A stretch of 64,000 bases of DNA from Rurimicrobium sp040387755 (GTDB lineage: Bacteria > Bacteroidota > Bacteroidia > Chitinophagales > Chitinophagaceae), in NCBI GenBank assembly GCA_040387755.1, contig JAZKDB010000002.1:248001-312000 (forward strand). Reading direction: 5' to 3'. Each line of letters begins with the position of its first letter. The stretch's first letter is position 1. Of the stretch, positions 16,994 to 25,218 are shown piece after piece. The position numbers and the translations under genes are program-made. Under the pieces are notes generated by a model. The model did no database searches, was not told where the DNA came from, and worked only from the letters and a program-made list of their open reading frames with translations.

Positions 16994-17263
16994 GCTCCTC
17001 CTTATGTTTTAGTAGGAGTTCCTACGGTTTTGGTAGGAGGAGCTGTTAAGTTGACAGGTCCGCCTATGGTTTTGGTAGGCACGCCTATACTTTTGATAGG
17101 CGAGCCTACTAAGTTGACAGGTCCGCCTATGGTTTTGGTAGGCACGCCTATACTTTTGATAGGCGAGCCTGCTAAGTTGACAGGCGCGCCTATGGTTTGG
17201 TTAGGCGTGCCTATGATTTGGGTAAGTGTACCTATACGAAAAATGATTGTACCTGATTTATAA
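16994..17263. repeat. Array of about twelve 21-bp direct repeats with phased dyads, downstream of dnaA
   Basis: Units start at 16994, 17015, 17036, 17057 and so on every 21 bp to 17225, with a partial unit to 17263. A 63-bp block (three units, 17057-17119) is repeated almost perfectly at 17120-17182. At most unit borders the sequence is a dyad of the form TAGGC-nn-GCCTA: 17013-17024 (GGA/TCC arms), 17076-17087, 17097-17108, 17139-17150 and 17202-17213, with shorter ones at 17056-17065, 17160-17171 and 17182-17191. The arms covary (GGA/TCC against GGC/GCC), so the symmetry seems maintained. The whole gene gap 16822-17325 holds only the dnaA terminator and this array. Confidence 0.9.
17030..17263 (+). 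CDS. Possible heptapeptide-repeat ORF inside the 21-bp array (doubtful)
   Basis: Because 21 is a multiple of three, one frame stays open through the array and would encode seven-residue repeats of the pattern G-x-P-x-x-L-x (for example GTPILLI, GEPTKLT). It would have to start at TTG 17030 or another non-ATG codon, with no visible promoter, since it lies after the dnaA terminator. The open frame extends upstream to 16886 without an ATG. I think the DNA repeat is the primary feature and the ORF may be a by-product. No known family is recognised. Confidence 0.2.
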   Translation: MVGGAVKLTGPPMVLVGTPILLIGEPTKLTGPPMVLVGTPILLIGEPAKLTGAPMVWLGVPMIWVSVPIRKMIVPDL

Positions 17264-17325
17264 CTAACGAAAAAAACAGCAGGTCGTTAGTAATCTTATT
17301 TACCAACAAGGATAAAAAGGGTAAA

Positions 17326-18345
17326 TTAAGAAAGCATCCCTTCAATTCTGCTGAAAACTTCTGCAGGATTTTTTTGTTGCCAAAGTATTTCGAAAATACA
17401 ATGAGCAATAGGCAAAGCAATTCCATACTGAGCCCCGATTACCTGCATACACTTTGATGCATAATACCCCTCGGCCACCATATTCATCTCCAGAGTGGTG
17501 GCTTCTACAGAATATCCTTTACCTATCATTACCCCAAAACGGCGATTACGGCTATGCATAGAATAGGCTGTAACCAACAAATCGCCTAAGTAAGCACTGG
17601 TATGAAAATCGGGCCTATCTTCTGATGGATGTACCTTGTCAAAATGCTGGTTGAGGAAATGATACATTTCCCGATAACAATTGGTGATATAAACACTCAA
17701 AAAATTATCTCCATAATCCAGAGAATGTGCAATACCGGCACCTAATGCGTAGATATTTTTGAGTACGGAGGCAAGCTGTGCCCCCCAGATATCATGATTA
17801 TAGGTGGTACGCAAATATTGATTATTAAACAATGCTGCTACTTCGGCCGCTTTCCATTCCTGCAGACAAGAAAAAGTCAGATAGGAAAGGCGCTCTGCAG
17901 CAACTTCTTCGGCATGGCAAGGTCCGGTTATAGAAACATAATTATTAAGGTCAAAACCTAACTCTGAGGTCAGATAGTCGTTAAGTAACTGATTGCTTTG
18001 AGGCAAAACTCCTTTTATAGCAGATATAATTGTTTTGCCATGAAGTTGTTCCTTATTAAATTGGTTGAGCACATTTTGGGCATGCGCAGCAGGTACACAA
18101 AATATTATCAGGTCGCAATGCTCAAACACCTCTGCCAATTTGGATGTAGGATGCAATACCCCATCCTGAAACTTAACAGATTGCAGATAATGAGGGTTCT
18201 GTTTGCGGCTTTTCAGATAGCCAATAGCCTCTTCATTTCTTATCCACCAACAAATTTGCTGTCCATTATCTGTAAGGATTTTTGCCAAAGCAGTACCCCA
18301 GCTACCATTACCAATAATGCCTATTTGTTTCTTTATTTGCTGCAA
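17326..18345 (-). CDS. gpsA: Glycerol-3-phosphate dehydrogenase [NAD(P)+]
   Basis: Cytoplasmic enzyme reducing dihydroxyacetone phosphate to sn-glycerol-3-phosphate, the backbone of phospholipids. 339 aa, normal length. N-terminal NAD(P) motif GNGSWGTALAKIL at residues 12-24, then IISAIKGVLP, SITGPCHAEEVA (GP.fA-like motif), LASVLKNIYALGAGIAHSL with the catalytic Lys, and GDLLVTAYSMHSRNRRFG, a clear GpsA mark. It starts 26 bp after the end of the upstream adaptor gene on the same strand, so the two may be co-transcribed. Confidence 0.95.
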   Translation of the reverse strand: MQQIKKQIGIIGNGSWGTALAKILTDNGQQICWWIRNEEAIGYLKSRKQNPHYLQSVKFQDGVLHPTSKLAEVFEHCDLIIFCVPAAHAQNVLNQFNKEQLHGKTIISAIKGVLPQSNQLLNDYLTSELGFDLNNYVSITGPCHAEEVAAERLSYLTFSCLQEWKAAEVAALFNNQYLRTTYNHDIWGAQLASVLKNIYALGAGIAHSLDYGDNFLSVYITNCYREMYHFLNQHFDKVHPSEDRPDFHTSAYLGDLLVTAYSMHSRNRRFGVMIGKGYSVEATTLEMNMVAEGYYASKCMQVIGAQYGIALPIAHCIFEILWQQKNPAEVFSRIEGMLS

Positions 18346-18371
18346 AATATGCTATGATTTAGGTAAAGAAA

Positions 18372-19673
18372 CTACTGTTCTTTGGTTTCAAATAATTTGT
18401 CCTTAGCAACAGTCTTTACTTTCGCTTTGTCTTTAAGCAGACGGGCAATAGCTCCATAAGGTGCTACTACCACTTCTTCGTTTTCTTTCAGACCTTTTAA
18501 GATTTGAATAAATTTATTGTCTTGGATGCCCGTTTGTACATCACGGATATGAACCTTCTTTTCAGTTCCATTGTACACGAAAACTACCTGACGAATAGAA
18601 TCAGTATTCTTTGTGCTGTCTGCCCAATCGCGGGTAGTAACAGCATTCACAGGTACAGAAAGTATATTGTATTCTTTACGTGTCTGAATTTCAACAGAAG
18701 CAGACATACCAGGCTTGAAAGGATACTTGTATTTTCCGGTTGTTACAATATCGGCATAAGATTGGGGCAGAATAAGGATGTGAACAGTGTAATTGGTTAC
18801 CTGATCGGTAGCAGATGCAGATGAAGTAGTACTGGAAACTGCAATTTTAGAAACCGTACCAGTGAATTTTCTGTTACGGTAAGCATCAGCAGTAATAATA
18901 CAGGTATCTCCGATTTTTACTTTTGCAATATCTGTTTCGCTGACATCTACCCTCAATTCTATGCGGCTCATATCAGCAATACTTAGTAATTGGGTTCCCT
19001 GCATTTGAGATGTACCTAATACGCGTTCGCCTTTTTTGACAGACAGAGAAGAAATAATACCAGAACGAGGGGCAACGATGCTCGTTTTCAATAAATTTTC
19101 GCGCGCCTGACTAAGATTGGCCGCTGAGGCTTTGACACCATAATTACCACCGGCAATATTAGCCTGTGCAGCTTCGTAAGTGGCTTGTGCAGCTTTGTAA
19201 GTGGCTTCAATTTGCTCAAACTCGGTAGCACTGATTACTTTGTCAGTATATAATCTTTTATTTCTGTTGTAGTTTGCCAAAGCTTGTTCATAATTAGCCT
19301 TTGACTGGGCAGACATTTGCTGAGAGTTGGAAACGCCCGACTTGGTCTGCTGCATAGATGCTTCTGCCTGCTCTACCTGAGAGCTGTAAATAGCAGGATT
19401 AATTTTGACCAGCAATTGTCCTTTGGCCACAGAATCCCCTTCTTCAATATTGAGTTCGATAATTTCACCACTTACCTCAGGGCTAATCTTCACCTCAGTT
19501 TCCGGGTAAATTTTTCCACTGGCAGTTACCGTCTCGGTAATAGTATGGGTACTTACTTTTTCAACAGCAATTTTTGTTCCTTCGTCATCGGACTTGCCCA
19601 TAACAATTAGCAGGATAAGCAGAACCACCGAGATGATTCCAATCCACAACCATTTTTTATTCTTTTGTTTCAT
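18372..19673 (-). CDS. Efflux transporter periplasmic adaptor (HlyD/MacA-type)
   Basis: A membrane-fusion protein linking an inner-membrane pump to an outer-membrane channel. 433 aa. One N-terminal membrane anchor (WIGIISVVLLILLIVMG), then a biotinyl-lipoyl-like half (SGKIYPETEVKISPEVSGEI), a long alpha-hairpin coiled coil at about 95-190 rich in Ala and Gln, the second lipoyl half (IVAPRSGIISSLSVKKGERV), and beta-barrel and C-terminal parts. It resembles adaptors of MacAB-type ABC exporters more than RND ones. The partner ABC genes are not next to it in this window: the upstream neighbour is metG and the downstream one gpsA. Confidence 0.88.
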   Translation of the reverse strand: MKQKNKKWLWIGIISVVLLILLIVMGKSDDEGTKIAVEKVSTHTITETVTASGKIYPETEVKISPEVSGEIIELNIEEGDSVAKGQLLVKINPAIYSSQVEQAEASMQQTKSGVSNSQQMSAQSKANYEQALANYNRNKRLYTDKVISATEFEQIEATYKAAQATYEAAQANIAGGNYGVKASAANLSQARENLLKTSIVAPRSGIISSLSVKKGERVLGTSQMQGTQLLSIADMSRIELRVDVSETDIAKVKIGDTCIITADAYRNRKFTGTVSKIAVSSTTSSASATDQVTNYTVHILILPQSYADIVTTGKYKYPFKPGMSASVEIQTRKEYNILSVPVNAVTTRDWADSTKNTDSIRQVVFVYNGTEKKVHIRDVQTGIQDNKFIQILKGLKENEEVVVAPYGAIARLLKDKAKVKTVAKDKLFETKEQ

Positions 19674-19727
19674 CTGAATTATTTAATTCTATAAAAACTG
19701 AGTTATAATACTTCTGTTACTTTACTG

Positions 19728-21836
19728 TTACTTTACTGATGCACCGTTTTGCACCGCATCTTTGGGTAATACAAATTCTAATTTGCCTTCTGCATTTTCG
19801 GCCATCAAAATCATTCCTTTACTTTCGATACCCCTCATTTTTCGTGGAGCTAGATTGGCAACCACTACTACTTGCCTGCCTACTACTTCTTCCGGAGAAA
19901 AATGTTGGGCAATTCCTGAAAGAACAGTTCTTTTTTCGAAACCCAGGTCAATTTCCAATTGCAGCAATTTATCTGCTTTTTCCACTTTCTGAGCGGAAAG
20001 AATTGTTCCGGTGCGCAAATCAATTTTGTTGAAATCGTCAATTGTAATTTCCGGTTTCAATGCTTCTTCTGCTTTCACTTCTTCAGGTTTTGCATTTGCC
20101 TGTGCATTAGTACTTGCCACAAGTCCTTCTTTTAATTTAATAATTTGTGCTTCAATTTCACTGTCTTCGATTTTCCGGAACAATAATTCAGGAGCACGCA
20201 ATGAATATCCAATTTTCAACAAGTCAATCTTACCGGCATTTTCCCAATCAAGCATACGTTCAACAACTTTTAGAAGGTGACATATCTTTTTTGCGGTGAA
20301 AGGTAAAAAGGGATTGGAAAGAATAGCCAGATTGGCGGTGAGTTGTAGGGCCAGAAAAAGGCAATTGTCTATTCTTTGTTGTGCCATTACTTTTTCATCA
20401 TCGCTCAGATTTCCTTTTTCAATAGCAGATGCTTCTTTCCATGGAGCCTTTTCCTGCAAATACACATTTCCTTTACGAGACAATTCTATTATTTCAAACA
20501 GCCCGTCACGAAATTTATAGGCTTCAATATTATTCTCTACTTTACCCTTTGCCAGACGAATTTCTTCAATCAGTTCCTTGTCTCTGTCATCAGCAATATT
20601 ACCATGCCATTGAGGTACTTTACCACCACAAAGCTTATGCATCAACACCATCACTCTATTGACAAAATTGCCAAACTTATCTACCAGTTCGCTGTTGTTG
20701 CGGGTTTGAAAATCCTTCCAGGTAAAATCATTATCTTTTGTCTCAGGAGCATTGGCACACAAAACATAACGCAAAATATCCTGCTGCTCGGGAAAATCTT
20801 TAATATACTCATGTACCCAAACAGCCCAATTACGTGATGTAGATACTTTTTCGCCTTCAATGTTCAGAAACTCGTTGGCCGGAACATTATCGGGCAACAC
20901 AAAACCACCATGAGCTTTGAGCATCGCCGGAAAAATAATGCAATGGAAGACAATGTTGTCTTTACCAATAAAGTGAACCAATTTGGTGTCATCCTGCTGC
21001 CAATAATCGGCCCAATGCGGTGTCAATTCTTTTGTTGCCGAAATGTAACCTATTGGAGCATCAAACCAAACATACAGTACTTTTCCGTCTGCCCCCTCGA
21101 TAGGAACAGGAACGCCCCAATTGCTGTCTCGGGTCATAGCGCGAGGTTGTAATCCACTGTCAATCCAGCTTTTACATTGTCCATAAACATTCGATTTCCA
21201 TTCATCTTTTTTACCATCCACAATCCATTCTTTGAGGAATGCTTCATACTTATTCAAAGGAAAATACCAATGAACTGTAGGACGTTTTACCAGAGGAGCA
21301 TTGCTTAAAGCACTACGGGGATTAATTAATTGCTCGGGAGAAAGCGTGGAGCCGCATTTTTCGCACTGGTCTCCGTATGCATTGGTATTGCTGCATACAG
21401 GACAAGTACCAATAATGTATCTGTCGGCCAGAAATACTTTCTTTTCCTCATCATAATACTGCTCTGTTTCTTTTGTTTCAAACACGCCATCATCATACAA
21501 TTTTTTGAAGAATGCCTGAGCAGTAGCATGGTGTACAGGACTGGAAGTGCGGGAATATATATCGAAAGAGATGCCCATTTCGGCAAAACTCTCTTTGATG
21601 ATGGCATTGTATTTGTCCACTACCTGCTGAGGAGTTACTCCTTCTTTCATGGCGCGGATAGTGATTGGTACACCATGTTCATCACTACCACATACAAATT
21701 GAACATCACGTTTTTGAGTACGCTGATAACGAACATAAATATCGGCAGGCAAATAGCAGCCCGCCAGATGTCCAATATGTACAGGGCCGTTTGCATATGG
21801 CAATGCAGCCGTCACTAAAATTCTTTTGTAATTCAT
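19728..21836 (-). CDS. metG: Methionine--tRNA ligase
   Basis: Class I aminoacyl-tRNA synthetase charging tRNA-Met. 702 aa, the long form with an extra tRNA-binding domain. HIGH motif appears as PYANGPVHIGHLAG near residue 14. The knuckle holds zinc cysteines CPVCSNTNAYGDQCEKCG. The KMSKS loop is KVSTS in EGEKVSTSRNWAVW, an accepted variant. The last 100 residues (IDDFNKIDLRTGTILSAQKV onward) form the EMAP/Arc1p-like tRNA-binding domain used for dimerisation. A Lys/Glu/Ala linker joins the parts. A 9-bp-arm hairpin (21869-21895) lies just upstream of the gene. Confidence 0.97.
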   Translation of the reverse strand: MNYKRILVTAALPYANGPVHIGHLAGCYLPADIYVRYQRTQKRDVQFVCGSDEHGVPITIRAMKEGVTPQQVVDKYNAIIKESFAEMGISFDIYSRTSSPVHHATAQAFFKKLYDDGVFETKETEQYYDEEKKVFLADRYIIGTCPVCSNTNAYGDQCEKCGSTLSPEQLINPRSALSNAPLVKRPTVHWYFPLNKYEAFLKEWIVDGKKDEWKSNVYGQCKSWIDSGLQPRAMTRDSNWGVPVPIEGADGKVLYVWFDAPIGYISATKELTPHWADYWQQDDTKLVHFIGKDNIVFHCIIFPAMLKAHGGFVLPDNVPANEFLNIEGEKVSTSRNWAVWVHEYIKDFPEQQDILRYVLCANAPETKDNDFTWKDFQTRNNSELVDKFGNFVNRVMVLMHKLCGGKVPQWHGNIADDRDKELIEEIRLAKGKVENNIEAYKFRDGLFEIIELSRKGNVYLQEKAPWKEASAIEKGNLSDDEKVMAQQRIDNCLFLALQLTANLAILSNPFLPFTAKKICHLLKVVERMLDWENAGKIDLLKIGYSLRAPELLFRKIEDSEIEAQIIKLKEGLVASTNAQANAKPEEVKAEEALKPEITIDDFNKIDLRTGTILSAQKVEKADKLLQLEIDLGFEKRTVLSGIAQHFSPEEVVGRQVVVVANLAPRKMRGIESKGMILMAENAEGKLEFVLPKDAVQNGASVK

Positions 21837-21868
21837 TCACTTAATTGAGGCTGCAAGATAAGCAATTA

Positions 21869-21895
21869 GCATTATCCTGAGAGTAAGGATAATGC
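21869..21895 (-). other. Hairpin upstream of metG, end of the lipoprotein transcript
   Basis: GCATTATCC (21869-21877) pairs with GGATAATGC (21887-21895). It lacks a T-run on the minus strand, so it may be a leader structure of metG or a weak transcript end for the upstream lipoprotein gene. Confidence 0.4.
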
Positions 21896-21938
21896 CTAAA
21901 ATTCTGCATTAATTGTTGATAAGAGTAAAACAGATTGC

Positions 21939-22337
21939 TTAACGCCAACCCGAAAACTTAAAATGAGACATTTGTGAACAGGTGTCGCCAACAGAATATT
22001 CAATCTCTACCCTGTTACTGTTAAAAGTCAATGTTCCGGTACGGCGAATGAAATGGATATCGCTATCAAGGCCCACACCGAAATCTGTTCTCGTTGTGTA
22101 GTCGAATTTAAAAATGTCTTCACCAATTTGTTCTAATTGCTTGTCCAGAAAATAATGGATCCCATCTTCATTTTTCTGAATCTTTACGCATTTGCCAAAC
22201 ATTTTGGCTCCGTATTTGTCATAAACATTCAGTGCGCTGTCTTCGCCGGAATAAATACCTGCAACACAGGTTTTAACTGGTGGTTTGTAGTCTTTGCAAG
22301 AGCAAAGAGCTAAAACAAGAAATAGTAATATTCTCAT
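21939..22337 (-). CDS. Small predicted lipoprotein, unknown function
   Basis: A 132-residue protein with a short hydrophobic signal and a lipobox-like LALCSC (lipidation at Cys12 or Cys14), so it is probably membrane-anchored. The mature part has four further cysteines (for example KTCVAG, GKCVK, GDTCSQM), and could be a small beta-rich domain. I do not recognise a family. Its promoter region is long; a 20-bp element shared with the phosphate porin promoter lies about 195 bp upstream at 22532-22551. That sharing could mean phosphate-linked control, but the distance makes this uncertain. Confidence 0.7.
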   Translation of the reverse strand: MRILLFLVLALCSCKDYKPPVKTCVAGIYSGEDSALNVYDKYGAKMFGKCVKIQKNEDGIHYFLDKQLEQIGEDIFKFDYTTRTDFGVGLDSDIHFIRRTGTLTFNSNRVEIEYSVGDTCSQMSHFKFSGWR

Positions 22338-22810
22338 TTCAAACAGTTATTTATTGGTTAGTTATTCATTTCATCAATTAAAAATCAATAAGCACTTTAG
22401 GCAAAAAATCTTCAATTGTAAAACCTGAATTAAGTGTTTCAATTTTAATTCAGAATTGTAAACGGTTATCTAAAAGTAAAAAACAAAATGCATAATTCCA
22501 AGTAAAATGTTAATGTTTTTTTTGAAAAAAATAATAATTACATAACATTGGCGGATGAATAAATCATTTTAGAAGACTAAAACACCCCCCATTGGGATAA
22601 TTAACCTACTATTTGAATTTTACCAGAACTGCAAAGGTAAGCTTGTTGACGTAAAGCGTAAGTTAAAATATTTAATAATAATTATATAACTTGGATTTAA
22701 TCCGTTTTTAATTAAAGCGGTCAAAGTTTTACCAAATCAATAACAATGATTATTTAATCTTTAGTACACTCTAAATAGTCATAACTTGGAATAACATAAA
22801 ATTAAACATC
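22338..22810. other. 473-bp AT-rich gene gap between divergent genes
   Basis: The gap separates the minus-strand lipoprotein and the plus-strand DUF6600-like gene. It holds a minus-strand -7 box TACCTTTG at 22631-22638, and a 20-bp element identical to one upstream of the porin gene at 22532-22551. The 100 bp before the downstream ATG are very AT-rich, with ATAACTTGGA occurring twice (about 22687 and 22782). No ORF or structured RNA is evident. Confidence 0.6.
22532..22551 (-). promoter_or_regulatory. Third copy of the element shared with phosphate promoters
   Basis: TAATAATTACATAACATTGG on the plus strand, identical over 20 bp to 60072-60091, and over 15 bp to 58729-58743. At the two phosphate promoters the element has fixed spacing to a -7 box; here the equivalent position has only a poor match (GCATTTTG on the minus strand, 22484-22491). 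Confidence 0.45.
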
Positions 22811-24304
22811 ATGGCAACTTCAAAAATCAAAACAATCTTAACCCTTCTGATAATGGTACTTACCTTAAATAGCGCGAAAATAGCAGCTCAGGGTAATTAT
22901 GATAGCAGAAGTGACGATCAGTATAACGACTACAGTGCCAGTTATCAGGATTTCTACGATGGATTGGCACCTTATGGTCAATGGATTAATGACCCTATGT
23001 ACGGTTATGTTTGGCTACCAGACGTAGGTTCAGATTTTCGTCCTTACTACAGCAATGGATACTGGGCAATGACTCAATATGGCAATACCTGGGTATCAAA
23101 TTATGATTGGGGATGGGCACCGTTTCACTATGGCCGTTGGACCTTTGACAATTATTATGGATGGCTCTGGATACCTGATACTCAATGGGCTCCGGCATGG
23201 GTAAGCTGGCGTAGTAACAATGATTATTATGGTTGGGCACCACTAGGACCCGGTGTCAATATCAATGTTTCTTTAAATTCTATACCAGTCGATTGGTGGG
23301 TATTTTTGAGCCCTACATATTTCTACGAACCCGGATTTCACAGATATTGCAATAATGATTGGCGCTTCAACCGTGGTGTTTATCGCCAGACAAACTATAT
23401 AAATTACACTTATAACGACCGGAGAAGCGTTTACTACACAGGACCCAGAGCTGATGATTACAGACAAAGAACTGGCAGACAAGCTAGTATGTTTAATATT
23501 AGCAATAACAGAAGAAGAGGTACAACTGTAGTAAGAGGAAATAGAATCAATATTTACAGACCAACTATGAGTAATGGAGGGAATACTGCTCCGCGAAAAA
23601 TTGTACAAACAGATCGCAGAGTCAGCCAACGTCCGCAAACCTTCATTGGTAATAATATTCAACCCGAAGGAAGACAAAAAGTATTGAGACAAACACCTAT
23701 AGAAAATACAGGAAATAACAGAATGAATGCTAGCCCTGCAAATCGAACAAGGCAAGCAGAAATAAGGAATGAACGTTTGCCCGAAGCAAAACCAGTGCGA
23801 CAAAATGGTGAAAACCGTGAAGTTCGTGAACAACAAATACAAAAGCAAAGGGAGTCTAATATTCAAATGGAGCAATATAGAAGTCGCCAGATGCAACAGC
23901 AAAAGGACAATGAACTAATGCGTCAGCAAAATGAACAACAAAGAATACAACAGGAAAACAAAAGACAACAATTGTTGCAACAGAGGGACAACCAAATGAT
24001 ACAGCAGCGTAATGATGAGCAGAACAAGCAAAGATCTAATCAAACAGAAGAGGACGGCCGTCGCAGGATGCAACAAATGAGAGATGCACAAATTCAGCAA
24101 CAAAGGGAGCAGGAAAGTAACAGACAGCGAATGCAGCAACAGAATGACCAGCAGACAAATCGTCGTGCAAGAGAAGCGCAACCTGCCCGTCAAATGGAAA
24201 GAACGCAACCAGAGCAATCAAGACCGGCAATGAGAGAACAAAGAAACAATCAACCTTCTACCCCAAATAACAATCCACAAACAGAAAGATTCAGAGGTAG
24301 ATAG
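22811..24304 (+). CDS. Exported Trp/Tyr-rich DUF6600-like protein with Gln/Arg-rich tail
   Basis: A 497-residue exported protein (signal peptide 1-26). Residues about 40-165 are a Trp/Tyr/Gly-rich domain with repeated YGxW and WGWAPFHYGRW-like motifs (YDGLAPYGQWI, GYVWLPDVG, WAPAWVSWR, YYGWAPLGPG). This pattern matches DUF6600-type envelope proteins of unknown function. Residues about 200-300 are Arg/Asn-rich, and about 300-490 are extremely rich in Gln, Arg, Asn and Glu (QQQ and RMQQ runs). That tail probably forms long helices or disordered, nucleic-acid- or polymer-binding segments. A strong terminator follows. Role unknown; envelope or stress function is a guess. Confidence 0.75.
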   Translation: MATSKIKTILTLLIMVLTLNSAKIAAQGNYDSRSDDQYNDYSASYQDFYDGLAPYGQWINDPMYGYVWLPDVGSDFRPYYSNGYWAMTQYGNTWVSNYDWGWAPFHYGRWTFDNYYGWLWIPDTQWAPAWVSWRSNNDYYGWAPLGPGVNINVSLNSIPVDWWVFLSPTYFYEPGFHRYCNNDWRFNRGVYRQTNYINYTYNDRRSVYYTGPRADDYRQRTGRQASMFNISNNRRRGTTVVRGNRINIYRPTMSNGGNTAPRKIVQTDRRVSQRPQTFIGNNIQPEGRQKVLRQTPIENTGNNRMNASPANRTRQAEIRNERLPEAKPVRQNGENREVREQQIQKQRESNIQMEQYRSRQMQQQKDNELMRQQNEQQRIQQENKRQQLLQQRDNQMIQQRNDEQNKQRSNQTEEDGRRRMQQMRDAQIQQQREQESNRQRMQQQNDQQTNRRAREAQPARQMERTQPEQSRPAMREQRNNQPSTPNNNPQTERFRGR

Positions 24305-24318
24305 ATATGTCAGGTATT

Positions 24319-24356
24319 AACAGAAAAGGATAAACCAGTGTTTATCCTTTTCTGTT
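24319..24356. terminator. Bidirectional terminator between the DUF6600-like gene and ispE
   Basis: A 17-bp perfect stem (24319-24335 with 24340-24356) with loop CAGT and A/T-rich flanks, between convergent genes. Confidence 0.88.
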
Positions 24357-24358
24357 AT

Positions 24359-25186
24359 CTATTCAAAATAATACATTTCCGTACCCTCATTTTCAGCAAA
24401 AGAGTTGCTTCGTTCTCCTTCACTGAAAATACCATAAATAGCACTTCCACTTCCACTCATTGAGGCAAACAAAGCACCATCATCGTACAACTTCTGCTTC
24501 ATTTCAGACAATTGCGGGTGACTTTCAAAAATAGGGGTTTCAAAATCATTAAATACAAAATCCTTCCATTGCTCAACAGGCAACGCTTGCATTTCTAATA
24601 AATTAAACGGGGCTGGTTTTGGTGTTATTTTACTGAATGCCGCCGCAGTAGAAACATGCACATTGGGACAAATAACCTGAATACTGTAATTGCTTAAATC
24701 TAATGCCACAGGAGACAAAACTTCACCTCGCCCCTGGGCAAACTGTGGTATGTTATGAATAAAAAAAGGACAGTCGCTACCCAATTGTAAAGCCAGCTGC
24801 AGCAAATCTTCGTCGCTAAGTTCAAGATTGAAGAACTTATTCAACAGAGATAGCATGAAAGCGCCATCTGCGGAGCCACCGCCTAAACCTGCACCCATGG
24901 GTATTGACTTAAGCAAATGAATCTGAACGGGGCTAATACGATCAGGAAATTGTTTCTGAAGCAATAGAAAAGCTTTCCAAACCAGATTATTATGTACATC
25001 TCCATCAATGCTTTTACCAGAAATACGAATGGAGGAATCATTACCTTCTTCCGCAGGCAAGACTTCAAGGGCATCTTTGAGCATCCGCAAAGGAAAAAAA
25101 ACGGTTTCCAGATTATGGTATCCATCCTCTCGTTTTTCGGTGACAAATAATCCTATATTGATTTTAGCGTTAGGGAAATGTAACAA
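24359..25186 (-). CDS. ispE: 4-diphosphocytidyl-2-C-methyl-D-erythritol kinase
   Basis: GHMP kinase of the MEP isoprenoid pathway; phosphorylates the 2-hydroxyl of CDP-methylerythritol using ATP. 275 aa. The start has the substrate Lys and early motif (PNAKINIGLFV, then GYHNLETVFFPL). The ATP loop is PMGAGLGGGSADGAFML at about 91-107, and a late glycine-rich motif SMSGSGSAIYGIF is near 240. It lies 32 bp after an AraC-type regulator gene on the same strand. Confidence 0.96.
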   Translation of the reverse strand: MLHFPNAKINIGLFVTEKREDGYHNLETVFFPLRMLKDALEVLPAEEGNDSSIRISGKSIDGDVHNNLVWKAFLLLQKQFPDRISPVQIHLLKSIPMGAGLGGGSADGAFMLSLLNKFFNLELSDEDLLQLALQLGSDCPFFIHNIPQFAQGRGEVLSPVALDLSNYSIQVICPNVHVSTAAAFSKITPKPAPFNLLEMQALPVEQWKDFVFNDFETPIFESHPQLSEMKQKLYDDGALFASMSGSGSAIYGIFSEGERSNSFAENEGTEMYYFE

Positions 25187-25218
25187 GTGCTGATCTTTAA
25201 AAGTGGTAGAAGTTGTTG

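Noticed and set aside
16994..17263. CRISPR array
   Set aside because: Repeats are contiguous 21-mers without unique spacers, and no cas genes are near.
16822..17325. Cluster of classic DnaA boxes (TTATCCACA) or AT-rich unwinding region after dnaA
   Set aside because: By eye no close match cluster was found there or in 15177-15333; an origin cannot be called from the sequence alone.
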